Shown here: piece by piece, positions 9,461-16,731 of the stretch | How positions within the stretch are numbered: the first letter of the stretch is position 1 | How the letters are laid out: every line of letters starts with the position of its first letter | Assembly (NCBI GenBank): GCA_003427395.1 | Contig: BFEA01000801.1 | Span: forward strand, 527,018 to 550,643 | Reading direction: 5' to 3' | DNA: 23,626 bases | From: Chara braunii | Lineage: Eukaryota; Streptophyta; Charophyceae; Charales; Characeae | Notes under the pieces: generated by a model | Database searches by the model: none | Told to the model about the DNA's origin: nothing | Seen by the model: the letters and a program-made list of their open reading frames with translations, nothing else | Translations under genes and position numbers: made by a program

Positions 9461-9760
9461 CTCGAGGCAGTCGTCGATATGATAGTTAACTGGGTTGGCC
9501 TACCGGAGCAAAAAATGACCCTTTTGGGCCAGCCAAATGAAGGCCCATGCTGGTTAACTGTTTTTGTCATGGGCAGGGCGTTTCCCGTCTCGACAAGGGT
9601 CCTCAGTTCTTTTTTGGGGAGGCCGGGCGAGGGCTTGGTCGGCAAGCCAGGTTTGGCGCTGACCCCTCGCTTGCGAACCCCTCTTGGAGGAGATCCTCCC
9701 GCTTGCCCGGGGCCCAAGTCCCACTAGCCAAGTCCCACTATCAGGTGGCAGCCTTGAGTT
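9461..9760. other. GC-richer spacer after the LINE
   Basis: Composition shifts here to GC-rich, with open frames of 90-112 codons on both strands that match nothing I recognise and contain Pro/Gly/Arg-rich runs typical of GC-rich shadows. AGTCCCACTA occurs twice, at 9716-9725 and 9731-9740. The start could be decayed LINE C-terminal sequence, but no motif supports that. Confidence 0.35.
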
Positions 9761-9762
9761 TG

Positions 9763-9839
9763 AGTTTCCTCAATGCCCGAATCTGGACTCTTTCTTGGGC
9801 ATGTTCAAATTATGTCCAGATTAGGGCATTGAGGAAACT
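9763..9839. repeat. Hairpin with 26-bp arms
   Basis: The left arm is 9763-9788 and the right arm 9814-9839, with a 25-base loop. GTTTCCTCAATGCCC pairs with GGGCATTGAGGAAAC and AATCTGGAC with GTCCAGATT. Only one position in the arms is mismatched. It could be a short foldback element or a hairpin RNA source. It is not inside any recognisable gene. Confidence 0.85.
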
Positions 9840-10243
9840 TCAACGCTCCTGGTATTGGGATTTACCCCGAGTTCTTCATGCTTGACCATAGATTACGAGG
9901 CTTGACCGCCTGAAGAGAACCACAGTATCCGTCCAGGTGCGTGGGACCTTAGGCTTGGGACTCCGTCGGGACGGGAAATAGGATGGACTACCAGTAGCAG
10001 CACCTTGGGGGGACCACCACACGTGGAGGCTCCACGTCACGCTTTCGCGGCCGCCTGCCGTCTCTGGACCCCTCTCCTCTCTCCCAAACCTACCCTACGG
10101 TCGTTGTACAGTTCAGGGAGGGGGTTATCGGTCTACCGACACTCTACGACCGGTATTACGCGGCGACAGCACGCAGCGCAGCAGATAGCTGAGCGGCGCT
10201 TCGGGTTCGCTGTGGCCAGGTGACTTCTCCTCCCATCTCCTAC
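9840..10243. other. Unassigned GC-rich DNA
   Basis: No gene or RNA is recognisable. The stretch is GC-rich, with a NotI-type GCGGCCGC at about 10047-10054 and several CG dinucleotides. It could belong to an LTR or an untranslated region of a mobile element, but I see no tRNA primer-binding site or terminal TG...CA pair that supports this. Confidence 0.3.
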
Positions 10244-10363
10244 TTCCTCCTCATCCCCATCGCCATCTCCTTCTTCCTCCTCATCGCCATCGCCATTTCC
10301 TTCTCCTCCTTCGTGCTAATCTCCATCTCCTTCTCCTCCTTCGTGTTAATCTCCATATCCTTC
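10244..10363. repeat. Pyrimidine-rich tandem repeat, four 30-bp units
   Basis: Units of 30 bp begin at about 10244, 10274, 10304 and 10334. Each follows the pattern TTCCTCC-x-TC(A/G)T-x-x-x-AT-CTCCAT-x-TCC. The first two units resemble each other (ATCGCCAT) and so do the last two (TTCGTGYTAATCTCCAT). The plus-strand open frame over them encodes a repeated Ser/Phe/Leu/Ile decapeptide and is a by-product of the repeat. Confidence 0.75.
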
Positions 10364-10607
10364 TTTCTCCTCCTCCTCCTCCGGTCTCTCTATCCTCTTC
10401 CTCTCAATTACAGTTTCCAGAGGAGGACGACAGGCACCGGGGGAGGAAGACTTTCCTAATCTGTCTTTCTTCTCTACCGTCTTCCCCCGAATAAAACGCA
10501 TGGTGATTATAGTTGTATTTGGGGTAAATTTCCGTCTAGATGCAGAAATAATGACCGTACGGCCTCTGTTCGGCTGACTGCAGCCCGCCGCTTTATCCCC
10601 CCCTGTC

Positions 10608-10890
10608 AGGGCATACTCCCACGAGGAACGTTCGCGACTGAATCTGGCCGTGCAAAAGGTCAGATACGCGCGCTACTGGTAGGAACAATCTTCTCGACTG
10701 CATCTGGCTGCCCTAGTAAACGTAAGTATGACCTTAGTGCTCCTTGTATTTATCTTGACGCCCATTCGTTTTCTAGGGCATAGTTGCAGGAGGACATTCT
10801 TGAGTGAATCCTCCCGTGAAAAGGGCCAGATACGTCCGGGAAAGTCCTAGTATAAGCATGTATATGTCTCCTTAGTGAGTCATCCTTGTA
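10608..10890. repeat. Degenerate tandem duplication, period about 167 bp
   Basis: AGGGCATA at 10608 and again at 10775 begins two related units. Both continue with GAGGAACGTTC/GAGGACATTC, then GACTGAATCTGG/GAGTGAATCCTC, CCGTG then CAAAAGG or AAAAGGG, YCAGATACG, and further on CCTAGTA and CCTTAGTG...CCTTGTAT. The first unit also contains an extra internal partial copy (AGGAACAATCTTCTCGACTG at 10681). No coding potential is seen. The shared CAGATACG/TCTGGCC motifs can form small hairpins. Confidence 0.65.
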
Positions 10891-11115
10891 TGCCTCTTTT
10901 CCCCTCTTTGGTCTCTTTCCATTTTTTAATCTTTCCCCTCCTCCCGCCTTCCTACTACCCCTACCCCTACCTCTTCTCTCTCTCTCTCTCCTCTCTCTCT
11001 CTTTTTCTCCCTCTAGTGCTGTTTCTGTCCATTTCAATTTCAACTTAATTCAATACAATTCTTCTTTTCTTCCTCTTCTTCTTCTTCTTCTTCTTCTTCT
11101 TCTTCTTCTTTCTTG
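10891..11115. repeat. Pyrimidine-rich tract ending in (CTT)n
   Basis: The plus strand is almost wholly C/T from about 10891 to 11022, including (CT)n at 10973-11001. A (TTC/CTT)n run follows at about 11060-11112. Open frames through it on either strand (poly-Leu/Ser or poly-Arg) are artefacts of the repeat. Confidence 0.85.
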
Positions 11116-11158
11116 ATGATGTCCTTTCGTCACATTGCGAGCAGCCGAGAAGCGATGG

Positions 11159-11166
11159 TGCACACA

Positions 11167-11251
<85 letters not shown>

Positions 11252-11299
11252 NNNNNNNNNNNNNNNNNNNNNNNNNNNNNNNNNNNNNNNNNNNNNNNN

Positions 11300-11379
<80 letters not shown>
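11159..11379. repeat. (CA)n-(GA)n compound microsatellite with assembly gap
   Basis: (CA)n at about 11160-11184 runs into (GA)n to 11251. A block of 48 unknown bases (N, 11252-11299) follows, then (AG)n continues to 11379. The gap falls inside the repeat, so the true tract length is unknown and the stated gap size may be nominal. The same CA-then-GA order occurs at 23215-23323. Confidence 0.95.
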
Positions 11380-11381
<2 letters not shown>

Positions 11382-11534
11382 TGGGAGTTGAATTAGCCGC
11401 GAACAGGTCGTCGTTGTGAACTCGCACCACACTTGATTGAAATTTGAGAAACTAGTAAGAAAAAAGGAATCAGCAACAATCCGAAATCCAAGGAAAATAA
11501 CAAATGGGGGCGATTATTAATATTAATTATGACG
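11380..11534. other. Short unique spacer
   Basis: Nothing recognisable between the GA and GAT repeat tracts. The sequence is AT-rich without open frames of interest. Confidence 0.4.
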
Positions 11535-11905
11535 AAGATGGCACTGCTGCTCCTGCTGATGATGATAATGATGATGATAATGATGATGATAATGATGATG
11601 ATAAATTGATAATGAGAATGGTGATGGTGATGACGACGATGATGATGATGATGATGATGATGATGAGGAGGAGGAGGAGGTATAATCATAGATGGAAGGA
11701 TGGTGATGACAAGGATGACGAGGATGAGAAGGATGAGAAGGATGACAAGGATGACAAGGATGATGAGAATGGAGGAATAAGTAAGTTGCTGTAGATAAAA
11801 GGACGATGGTGATTGCTGATGATGATGGTGATTGATGGTGATGATGACGATTGATGATGGTGATGATGACGATTGATGATGGTGATGATGGTGATGAAGA
11901 TGATA
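11535..11905. repeat. GAT/GATGGT-rich degenerate satellite tract
   Basis: The tract consists of GATGATAAT units (11558-11600), (GAT)n (11635-11664), GAGGAT/GACAAGGAT/GAGAAGGAT units (11700-11765) and GATGATGGTGATTGATGGTG-type units (11815-11900). Long open frames on both strands (poly-Asp on plus, His/Ser/Ile-rich on minus, up to 232 codons) arise because the repeat lacks stops. They should not be called genes. Confidence 0.9.
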
Positions 11906-12155
11906 GATGGGGGAGAGGAGTGAGTGGTAGTCGTAGACAGAGGGGGGAGTTATCGCGACGTGGAGGGAAAAGACCATTCTGGTTAAAAAGGGATTTAGAG
12001 AGAGGAGGATTTGCTGACCTGGAATTATTCCTTAGCAGCCACGTCAGCAAGTGAGCCCTTGTCTGCGCGATCTGTAAGCGGACTTGCGTTTTTTTGGTTA
12101 TTAAAAGAAGATAATAAATAAGCAAAAAAAAAACAGAAACCAAAAAAAAAAAACC
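11906..12155. other. Unassigned spacer
   Basis: No recognisable gene or RNA. The second half (12080-12155) is A-rich with several A runs of 8-12 bases. Confidence 0.4.
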
Positions 12156-12229
12156 ACGTAAATACGAAGAGCAGGTTATCCACTGATCATCAGATTCGTG
12201 GACGTAGACTTCAGTCGTCAACCTGCTTT

Positions 12230-12278
<49 letters not shown>

Positions 12279-12356
12279 ACGTAAATACGAAGAGCAGGTT
12301 ATCCAGTGATTATCAGATTCGTGGACGTAGACTTCAATCGTGAACCTGCTTTTTAA
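12156..12356. repeat. Duplicated 78-bp element flanking (AAAT)n
   Basis: Copy 1 spans 12156-12233 and copy 2 spans 12279-12356. Only 4 of 78 positions differ. Between them is an (AAAT)n microsatellite (about 12231-12276). Each copy begins ACGTAAATACGAAGAGCAGG and ends CAACCTGCTTTTTAA or GAACCTGCTTTTTAA, so AGCAGGTT near the start pairs with AACCTGCT near the end and the unit can fold into a stem. No poly(A)-independent RNA family is recognised. Confidence 0.9.
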
Positions 12357-12905
12357 TTGTATTTATTTAAATTATTTTATTGTTTATTTTATTATTAATA
12401 ATTTAATAACTGTGCTTTGAATTAATAAAAAGGTGAACTCACGCCTGGTCGTAGTCCAAGCCATGATGATGACCTCCTCCTCCTCCTCCTTCATTACTCG
12501 TCGGCCTTGCGTGCTTTCTATATGTTTTTCTTCTTCACGACGATAACTCAGCCTTGGCGCTGTTTTTTTTTTTTTTTTTTTTCCCCGGTCTTGACAAACC
12601 TTCTCTGCTTCTTCCTCTCCTCGTCCTCCTCAAGATTCTATTTATAGAAAAAATAGAAAATATATATTTATTTTATTAATAAAAAGAACACCTGGGGTGG
12701 TGCTCGTGAAACGAGATCACGAGGGAGTGCCAAGTCCCACGTCAGATCCATTGCATCTGGTCTGAACGAGTTGCACCTGCCTGTCTACCTACCTGTCTGG
12801 TTCCCTGTAAAGATAGAGGACCATTCAAATTTATTTTGCTTTTCCTAAGAAAGAAACAACCAAAAAAAGGGAATAAATTAACGAATGAATTTGAAAAAAC
12901 CCTAT
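12357..12905. other. Unassigned AT-rich DNA with T run
   Basis: No gene seen. It contains a T run at 12563-12582, (TCC)n at about 12474-12491, AT-rich stretches at 12355-12430 and 12640-12690, and a 7-bp hairpin CTCGTGA...TCACGAG at about 12704-12724. Confidence 0.4.
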
Positions 12906-13370
12906 CGTGGCCGATGAATTCTCAGGTGAATTCTCAGAACAGGTGAATCCTGCAGGTGAATCCGTCAAGTGAATTCTCATATGAATTCTCATATGAATTC
13001 TCATATGAATTCGCATGTGAAAATTCTCAGCGGTGGCCCGATTAGGTTACCAAGCGCAATTTCGCCGGCGGATGCCGATCCGTAGGGGACACTTCAGATG
13101 ATTGTTCAGATGAATGTTCACATGCATCCTCATCATAACTTGATGTTCGTCGGCTAATATGCGCGAGAGAGTATTCATGTGAGAATTCACGTATCTGGGA
13201 AAAAAATCGACCCTGATTTTCTGAGCAATATCTGAGCTTTCGTACGAGAATTCACCTGAATTCTCTCATCATCGATCGATATCTGCTGGTCGGGGTGCCG
13301 GCGGCGGCTGCCTGCCGATCGTACTTGCACCGGATGGCTATGGCAGAGAGAAAGTTCAGGTGAATTCTCG
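12906..13370. repeat. GAATTC-rich array and scattered inverted copies
   Basis: TGAATTCTCA-type words recur: about 12917-12940 (ATGAATTCTCAGGTGAATTC), then (ATGAATTCTCAT)n at about 12969-13012 with a 12-bp period (the unit at 12969-12977 begins GTGAATTCT). Reverse-orientation words (GAGAATTCAC) lie at about 13182-13191 and 13248-13257, and GGTGAATTCTCG at about 13360-13371. The 12-bp array makes the minus strand encode a Met-Arg-Ile-His repeat, which is not a gene. The paired orientations at the two sides suggest one element with repetitive inverted ends. Confidence 0.7.
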
Positions 13371-13379
13371 CTCTCGCTC

Positions 13380-13485
13380 CTCCATCCTTCCATCCTTCTT
13401 TCCTTCCTTCCTTCCTTCCTCCTTTCCTTCCTCCTCCTCCCTCCTCCTCCCTCCTCCGCCCTCCTCCTCCCTCCTCCTCTTCTCG
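13380..13485. repeat. (CCTT)n and (CCTCCTC)n pyrimidine tract
   Basis: CCTTCCTTCCTT (13385-13432) passes into CTCCTCCCTCCTC units (13433-13483). It is purely C/T on the plus strand with one or two exceptions. An A-rich block follows at 13566-13600. Confidence 0.85.
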
Positions 13486-13621
13486 TTCACCCATGTCGGT
13501 TTGGGGTACGGCGGTTCAGTGCGGAGGATATCCACGCAAATAAACATTAACTGGAACGGAGCAGAAAAAAAACGAAAAAAAAAAAACAAAAAAAAAACAC
13601 CTCGTACCATATACTAATCAA

Positions 13622-13810
13622 AGGATTTGCTCGTCTAGGACTACAGCAGCAAGTAAATCTGCTGCACATCTACTGTCGCTCCCCAACAGCTGATGAGGTT
13701 ACAGGAAGGATGGCACTACCCATCCCAGCATGAACGTGAATGAGCCCGACGTCCTCCACCGTGCAAGCACGGATTCGAACCGGCGACCTCGGCCTCAAGA
13801 GCCAGAGGTA

Positions 13811-13849
<39 letters not shown>

Positions 13850-13895
13850 ACTCAGGTATCTTGCTCGTCGAGGACTGGAGCAGCTAAGTGAATAC
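13622..13895 (-). repeat. tRNA-like SINE, minus strand, with partial second copy
   Basis: On the minus strand, 13771-13781 reads GGTTCGAATCC, a perfect RNA polymerase III B box. Upstream, a D-arm-like hairpin GCTC...GAGC lies at 13881-13863. With the poly(A) insertion described separately removed, the two are about 52 nt apart, longer than in a class I tRNA and closer to class II. I cannot fold a good anticodon arm, so this is a tRNA-derived element, not a tRNA gene. The D-arm sequence recurs diverged at 13622-13660 (GCTCGTCTAGGACTACAGCA on plus), 230 bp further along the minus strand, suggesting a second, truncated unit. Confidence 0.5.
13815..13853 (-). mobile_element. Tiny poly(A) retroposition footprint with 9-bp target duplication
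   Basis: AGGTATCTT occurs at 13806-13814 and again at 13854-13862. Between the copies on the plus strand is a run of 34 T followed by GACTC. On the minus strand this is GAGTC plus a poly(A) tail, flanked by a 9-bp direct repeat, which is the pattern left by target-primed reverse transcription with almost complete 5' truncation. It splits the tRNA-like head of the SINE. Confidence 0.65.
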
Positions 13896-13907
13896 ATAAA
13901 TCTTTTA

Positions 13908-13928
13908 TCGATAGGATCCCTATCGATA
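13908..13928. repeat. ATCGATAGG palindrome
   Basis: ATCGATAGG and CCTATCGAT form a perfect 9-bp inverted repeat around ATC. Related words (TATCGATAGG, CGATCGATC, CTATCGG) follow up to 13955. No function is assigned. Confidence 0.7.
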
Positions 13929-14030
13929 GGGGGATGCCGATCGATCTCTATCGGTAGTGATCATTTGCCAAAATCTTTTCTCAATGCCATGCAACAAGGT
14001 GGGCATCTATTTTTTTGGTTTTTGTCTAGA

Positions 14031-14350
14031 CTACCAGCCGGGCCGCCCGGGTCACCCTATTTTCCCGGGCGGCCCGGCCGTGCAAGGATTAGGGAAGGTC
14101 CCGGCCCAAAAAAAACATAAACAAAAGAAATCCAAAAAATCCGAAAAAAAAGTATGTTATGCAGAACAATAAACTCGAGAACTTTTTTTTTTTTTTTTTT
14201 TTTTTCTCAAAGAAGATTTTATATAAGCCGGGAACCGCGCCCGGCGTCCCTTACAAAATTAGGTGGGGCCCTCAGTGGCTCAGGGTCACATCGAAATTCT
14301 GTACCAAATTTAAAATACAAATTTAAATTGAAAAATAATTTTTTATTTTT
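14031..14350 (+). repeat. GC-headed repeat, copy A
   Basis: It starts CTACCAGCCGGGCCGCCCGG, continues with a palindromic CCCGGGCGGCCCGGCCG block, an A-rich body, the core GTTATGCAGAACAATAAACT (14155-14174), the core CTCAGGGTCACATCGAAATT (14279-14298) and an AT-rich tail. The same head, cores and tail occur in reverse at 15085-14860. Compared with that copy, this one carries about 90 extra bases between the two cores, including a run of 23 T (14183-14205). I do not recognise the family. It encodes nothing obvious. Confidence 0.75.
14183..14270 (-). mobile_element. Probable nested poly(A) insertion in copy A
   Basis: These bases are absent from the corresponding place in copy B (about 14931-14943), which acts as an empty site. 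On the minus strand the insert would be a short body of about 65 nt (containing GCCGGGCGCGGTTCCCGG) followed by a 23-base A tail. Exact ends and target duplication cannot be fixed by eye. Confidence 0.45.
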
Positions 14351-14447
14351 TTACTCTTTATATGTGTTGTATTTGAAAAGCTGGGGTCTGGGGGAGAGGC
14401 CGTAAGGCTGTAAAAAAATAAAATAAAAGGAAGAGTCGTTAGGCATA

Positions 14448-14478
<31 letters not shown>

Positions 14479-14794
14479 GCGCTAATGCCTCTGTCAATCA
14501 AGGTGGTCGGCTGGGATCTGACGAATAGCGGAAGAGGAAAACAGCGCAAACGACCCAGCGATGACACGTGTTCGGTTGTCGGTTCCTTTTTTTTCTTTTT
14601 CTTTTTTGGGTCTCTGAAAGATTCCGTGTTCTCGAAGTGGATGAGGTTAAAAAAAAAAGAAGAAATGGATAAGGAGGTAAATTTTGAAACGGATCGGGGA
14701 TCGAAGGGCCAGAAAGAAAAGGGGAAAAAAGGAAAGAAAAGGCGCAAAAAAAAAAGGAAAGGAAAAAAAGGGAAAACAAGTTAAAAAAACCTGC
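14351..14794. other. Spacer with T26 run and purine-rich DNA
   Basis: No gene. A run of 26 T lies at 14453-14478, with T- and A-rich tracts at about 14586-14608 and 14650-14790. Open frames of 80-100 codons here are Lys/Arg- or Phe-rich readings of these tracts. Confidence 0.5.
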
Positions 14795-14832
14795 CTACCA
14801 GAGTGTCCCGGGACCACTTGCCCGGCCGGGCC
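14795..14832 (+). repeat. GC-headed repeat, copy C (head fragment)
   Basis: CTACCAGAGTGTCCCGGGAC followed by CACTTGCCCGGCCGGGCC resembles the first part of copies A and B but stops there, continuing into A-rich sequence. It is probably a truncated third copy, or a remnant of a rearrangement between A and B. Confidence 0.5.
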
Positions 14833-14859
14833 AAAAAAAAGTAAAAGAAAAAAAAATAA

Positions 14860-15085
14860 AATCGAACTTTATTTGCTTATTTGCAATTTTTTATTTGCAA
14901 TTCGGTGAAGAATTTTGATGTGACCCTGAGGCAAAAATTGTTCAGTTTATTTTTCTGCATAACGTAGTTTTTTTTCCAGATTTTTTGGAGTTCTTTTTTA
15001 TTTTTGTTTTGCTGTGACCTTCTTTGGCCCGTGCACGGCCGGGCCGCCCGGGCAAACAAGATGACCCGGCCGGCCCGGCTGGTAG
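14860..15085 (-). repeat. GC-headed repeat, copy B (inverted)
   Basis: On the minus strand it reads CTACCAGCCGGGCCGGCCGG from 15085, then CCCGGGCGGCCCGGCCGTGC, a body with A runs, core GTTATGCAGAAAAATAAACT (14963-14944), core CTCAGGGTCACATCAAAATT (14930-14911) and an AT-rich tail near 14860. It pairs with copy A to form a large inverted repeat of about 1 kb overall. Confidence 0.75.
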
Positions 15086-15990
15086 CCTTGGAGAAAAAGG
15101 AAAATAAGGAGAAGAAAAGGGGAAAATAAAAGGGAAAGAAAGGGGAAAAAAGGGATGAAAAGGGGAAAAAAGGTAAAAAAAGGCAAATAAAGGAAGGGGC
15201 AGAAAGAGACAGACGAGTTGGACCCAAAAAAAAAAAAAGAGAAAGAAAGCAACAGACGGGCGTGTGATTAAATAATTTACGACAACGGAAAAAGAAAAAA
15301 GGAAGAGAAGGAAAGAAGAGGACGACGAGATCAGGCCACGTGGAACGCTCGTGGGGGAGAAAGGAAGGAGAGAAGGAGAAGGAGAAGAAGGAGGAGGAGA
15401 AGGAGGAGGAGGAGGAGGAGGAGGAGAAGGAGGTGGAACAGGAGAAATTACGGAGAGAAGGGAGGAGGGGGTCGTTAGAGGAAGGAGAGGAGGGAGGAGG
15501 AGGACGGGGGGGAGAAAGTAAGGAGAGGAGGAGGAGGAGGGGGTGGGAAAAGGAAGAAGAGGAGGGAGGAGGAGGAGGAGGAGGGGGTGGGAAAAGGAAG
15601 AAGAGGAGGGAGGAGGAGGAGGAGGAGGAGGAGAGCCGATGGGTGGGTGGTGATGACAAACACGCATCGTTTGGTATGTATCTCAAAACTAAAATACGTG
15701 AAACAAGGAAGAAACGAAAAAAAAAAAAAGAGGAGGAAAAAAATCAAAAAATAAAATAAAATGGATATTCATTGGCGAGAGTACATCTCAGTATTAAAAT
15801 CCATGGAAAGAAGAAGGAAGAAATGAGGGGGGAAAAAAGTGGAAAGAGAAAAAAAAAAGTGAAAAAAAAAAAAAAGCTGAAAAGAAACAAAAAAGTGAAG
15901 AAAAGAAATAAAGTGAAATGAAAAGAACAAAAGTGAAAAGAAAAAGAAAAAGAAAAAGGACTAAAAAGTGTTCAAGAAAGCTGAAGAAAG
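15086..15990. repeat. Purine-rich tract of about 0.9 kb
   Basis: The plus strand is overwhelmingly A and G, with GGAAAA-, GGAGGA- and AAAGTGAAAAG-type words. An open frame on the plus strand (15340-15759) is Glu/Lys/Arg/Gly-rich and those on the minus strand are Ser/Pro/Phe-rich. None is a credible protein. Within it lies an exact 44-bp tandem repeat, given separately. Confidence 0.85.
15539..15626. repeat. Tandem duplication, period 44 bp
   Basis: The unit starting GGGGGTGGGAAAAGGAAGAA at 15539 repeats at 15583 with the same continuation (GAGGAGGGAGGAGGAGG). The two copies look identical. It lies within the purine-rich tract. Confidence 0.85.
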
Positions 15991-16326
15991 TCAATTGAAT
16001 GAGGGAATGAGGGATGGTCCGATTTCCTTAATTTTCTTGCCATTTGTTTATTTTATTATTTTTCGTTTTTTTTTATATATGATTTATTCTTAACTTTGAT
16101 ATTTGACGTTAGAATATTTTTCTAAAATGTCGTCAGGGCTTGTAATATTAACGAAGTATATTACGCCGGCTCGGGCATTTGGTATTACACAGTGTTTTTG
16201 TCTCTCTGCAGCAGGTACCTGGGCTGAGTTGCGTCCAGGTGCATGATGTGCACCTGGGCAGTCTTTCAAAAGTTCCGGGGACGGGGGAGGGAGGGGAAAG
16301 ACGAGGAGGCCGATGTGAGCCGCCCT
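15991..16326. other. Unassigned spacer with CCAGGTGCA hairpin
   Basis: No gene is supported. CCAGGTGCA and TGCACCTGG at about 16234-16256 form a perfect 9-bp inverted repeat around TGATG, and a further near-copy (CAGGTACCTGGG) lies just upstream at about 16213-16224. Open frames of 63-97 codons on both strands overlap each other and match nothing known to me. Confidence 0.4.
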
Positions 16327-16370
16327 TGTTTGTTGTCCTCTTCTTCCTCGCTGCCCACGGTTCACCGGGC
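16327..16370. repeat. Dispersed repeat fragment, copy 2
   Basis: GTTTGTTGTCCTCTTCTTCC...ACGGTTCACCGGGCA aligns without gaps to 4697-4740, with about 8 of 44 mismatches. It is the second copy of an unidentified repeat family. Confidence 0.6.
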
Positions 16371-16401
16371 ACTTCTCTCTCACGTAATATACAAATACGT
16401 T

Positions 16402-16565
16402 GTGTTTGAGAATAGTAATAATAAAAATAAATAAATAAATAAATAAATGTGTTTGAGAATAGTAATAATAAATAAATAAATTAATAAATTAATAAATTAA
16501 TAAATAAATTAATAAATAAAATAATAAATAAATTAATAAATAAATTAATAAATAAATTAGTAAAT
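16402..16565. repeat. (AATA)n tract with 24-bp direct repeat
   Basis: GTGTTTGAGAATAGTAATAA followed by TAAA occurs at 16402-16425 and 16449-16472, each time running into AATA/AAAT repeats that continue to about 16565 with TTAATA interruptions. The 47-bp period suggests that the microsatellite and its flank were duplicated together. Confidence 0.85.
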
Positions 16566-16694
16566 ATGTTCACCAAGTATTATGGTGGTGATTATGTGAT
16601 CTCAGCACACCTGATGAGGACATGTGGTCCACCTTTTCTTCTTTCCTCCTCCTAGATTTCTTCTTTCTCTTCCTCCCTTTCCTTTCCTAAACCC

Positions 16695-16731
<37 letters not shown>

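Noticed and set aside
9394-9885. Open frames of 92-112 codons just after the second LINE
   Set aside because: Overlapping frames on both strands with GC-driven Pro/Arg/Gly content and no LINE C-terminal motif.
9900-10560. LTR of a retrotransposon
   Set aside because: An AATAAA-like word occurs near 10490 and the region is compositionally distinct, but there is no terminal TG...CA pair, primer-binding site, polypurine tract or second copy.
11393-12221. Long minus-strand open frames (194 and 232 codons) rich in His, Ser and Ile
   Set aside because: They are translations of the GAT/GATGGT repeat tract, which lacks stops in several frames. Similar frames appear on the opposite strand, and there are no protein motifs.
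12906-13020. CRISPR-like array of GAATTCTCATAT repeats
   Set aside because: Units are 12 bp with no unique spacers, and the context is eukaryotic. It is a simple tandem repeat.
13740-13885. A functional tRNA gene on the minus strand
   Set aside because: The B box is perfect, but the T stem pairs poorly, no proper anticodon arm or acceptor stem can be formed, and a poly(A) insertion splits it. A tRNA-derived SINE fits better.
14877-15759. Open frames of 139-269 codons over the purine-rich tract
   Set aside because: Composition is almost entirely Ser/Pro/Phe on one strand and Glu/Lys/Gly on the other, as expected from a homopurine repeat. No domain is recognisable.
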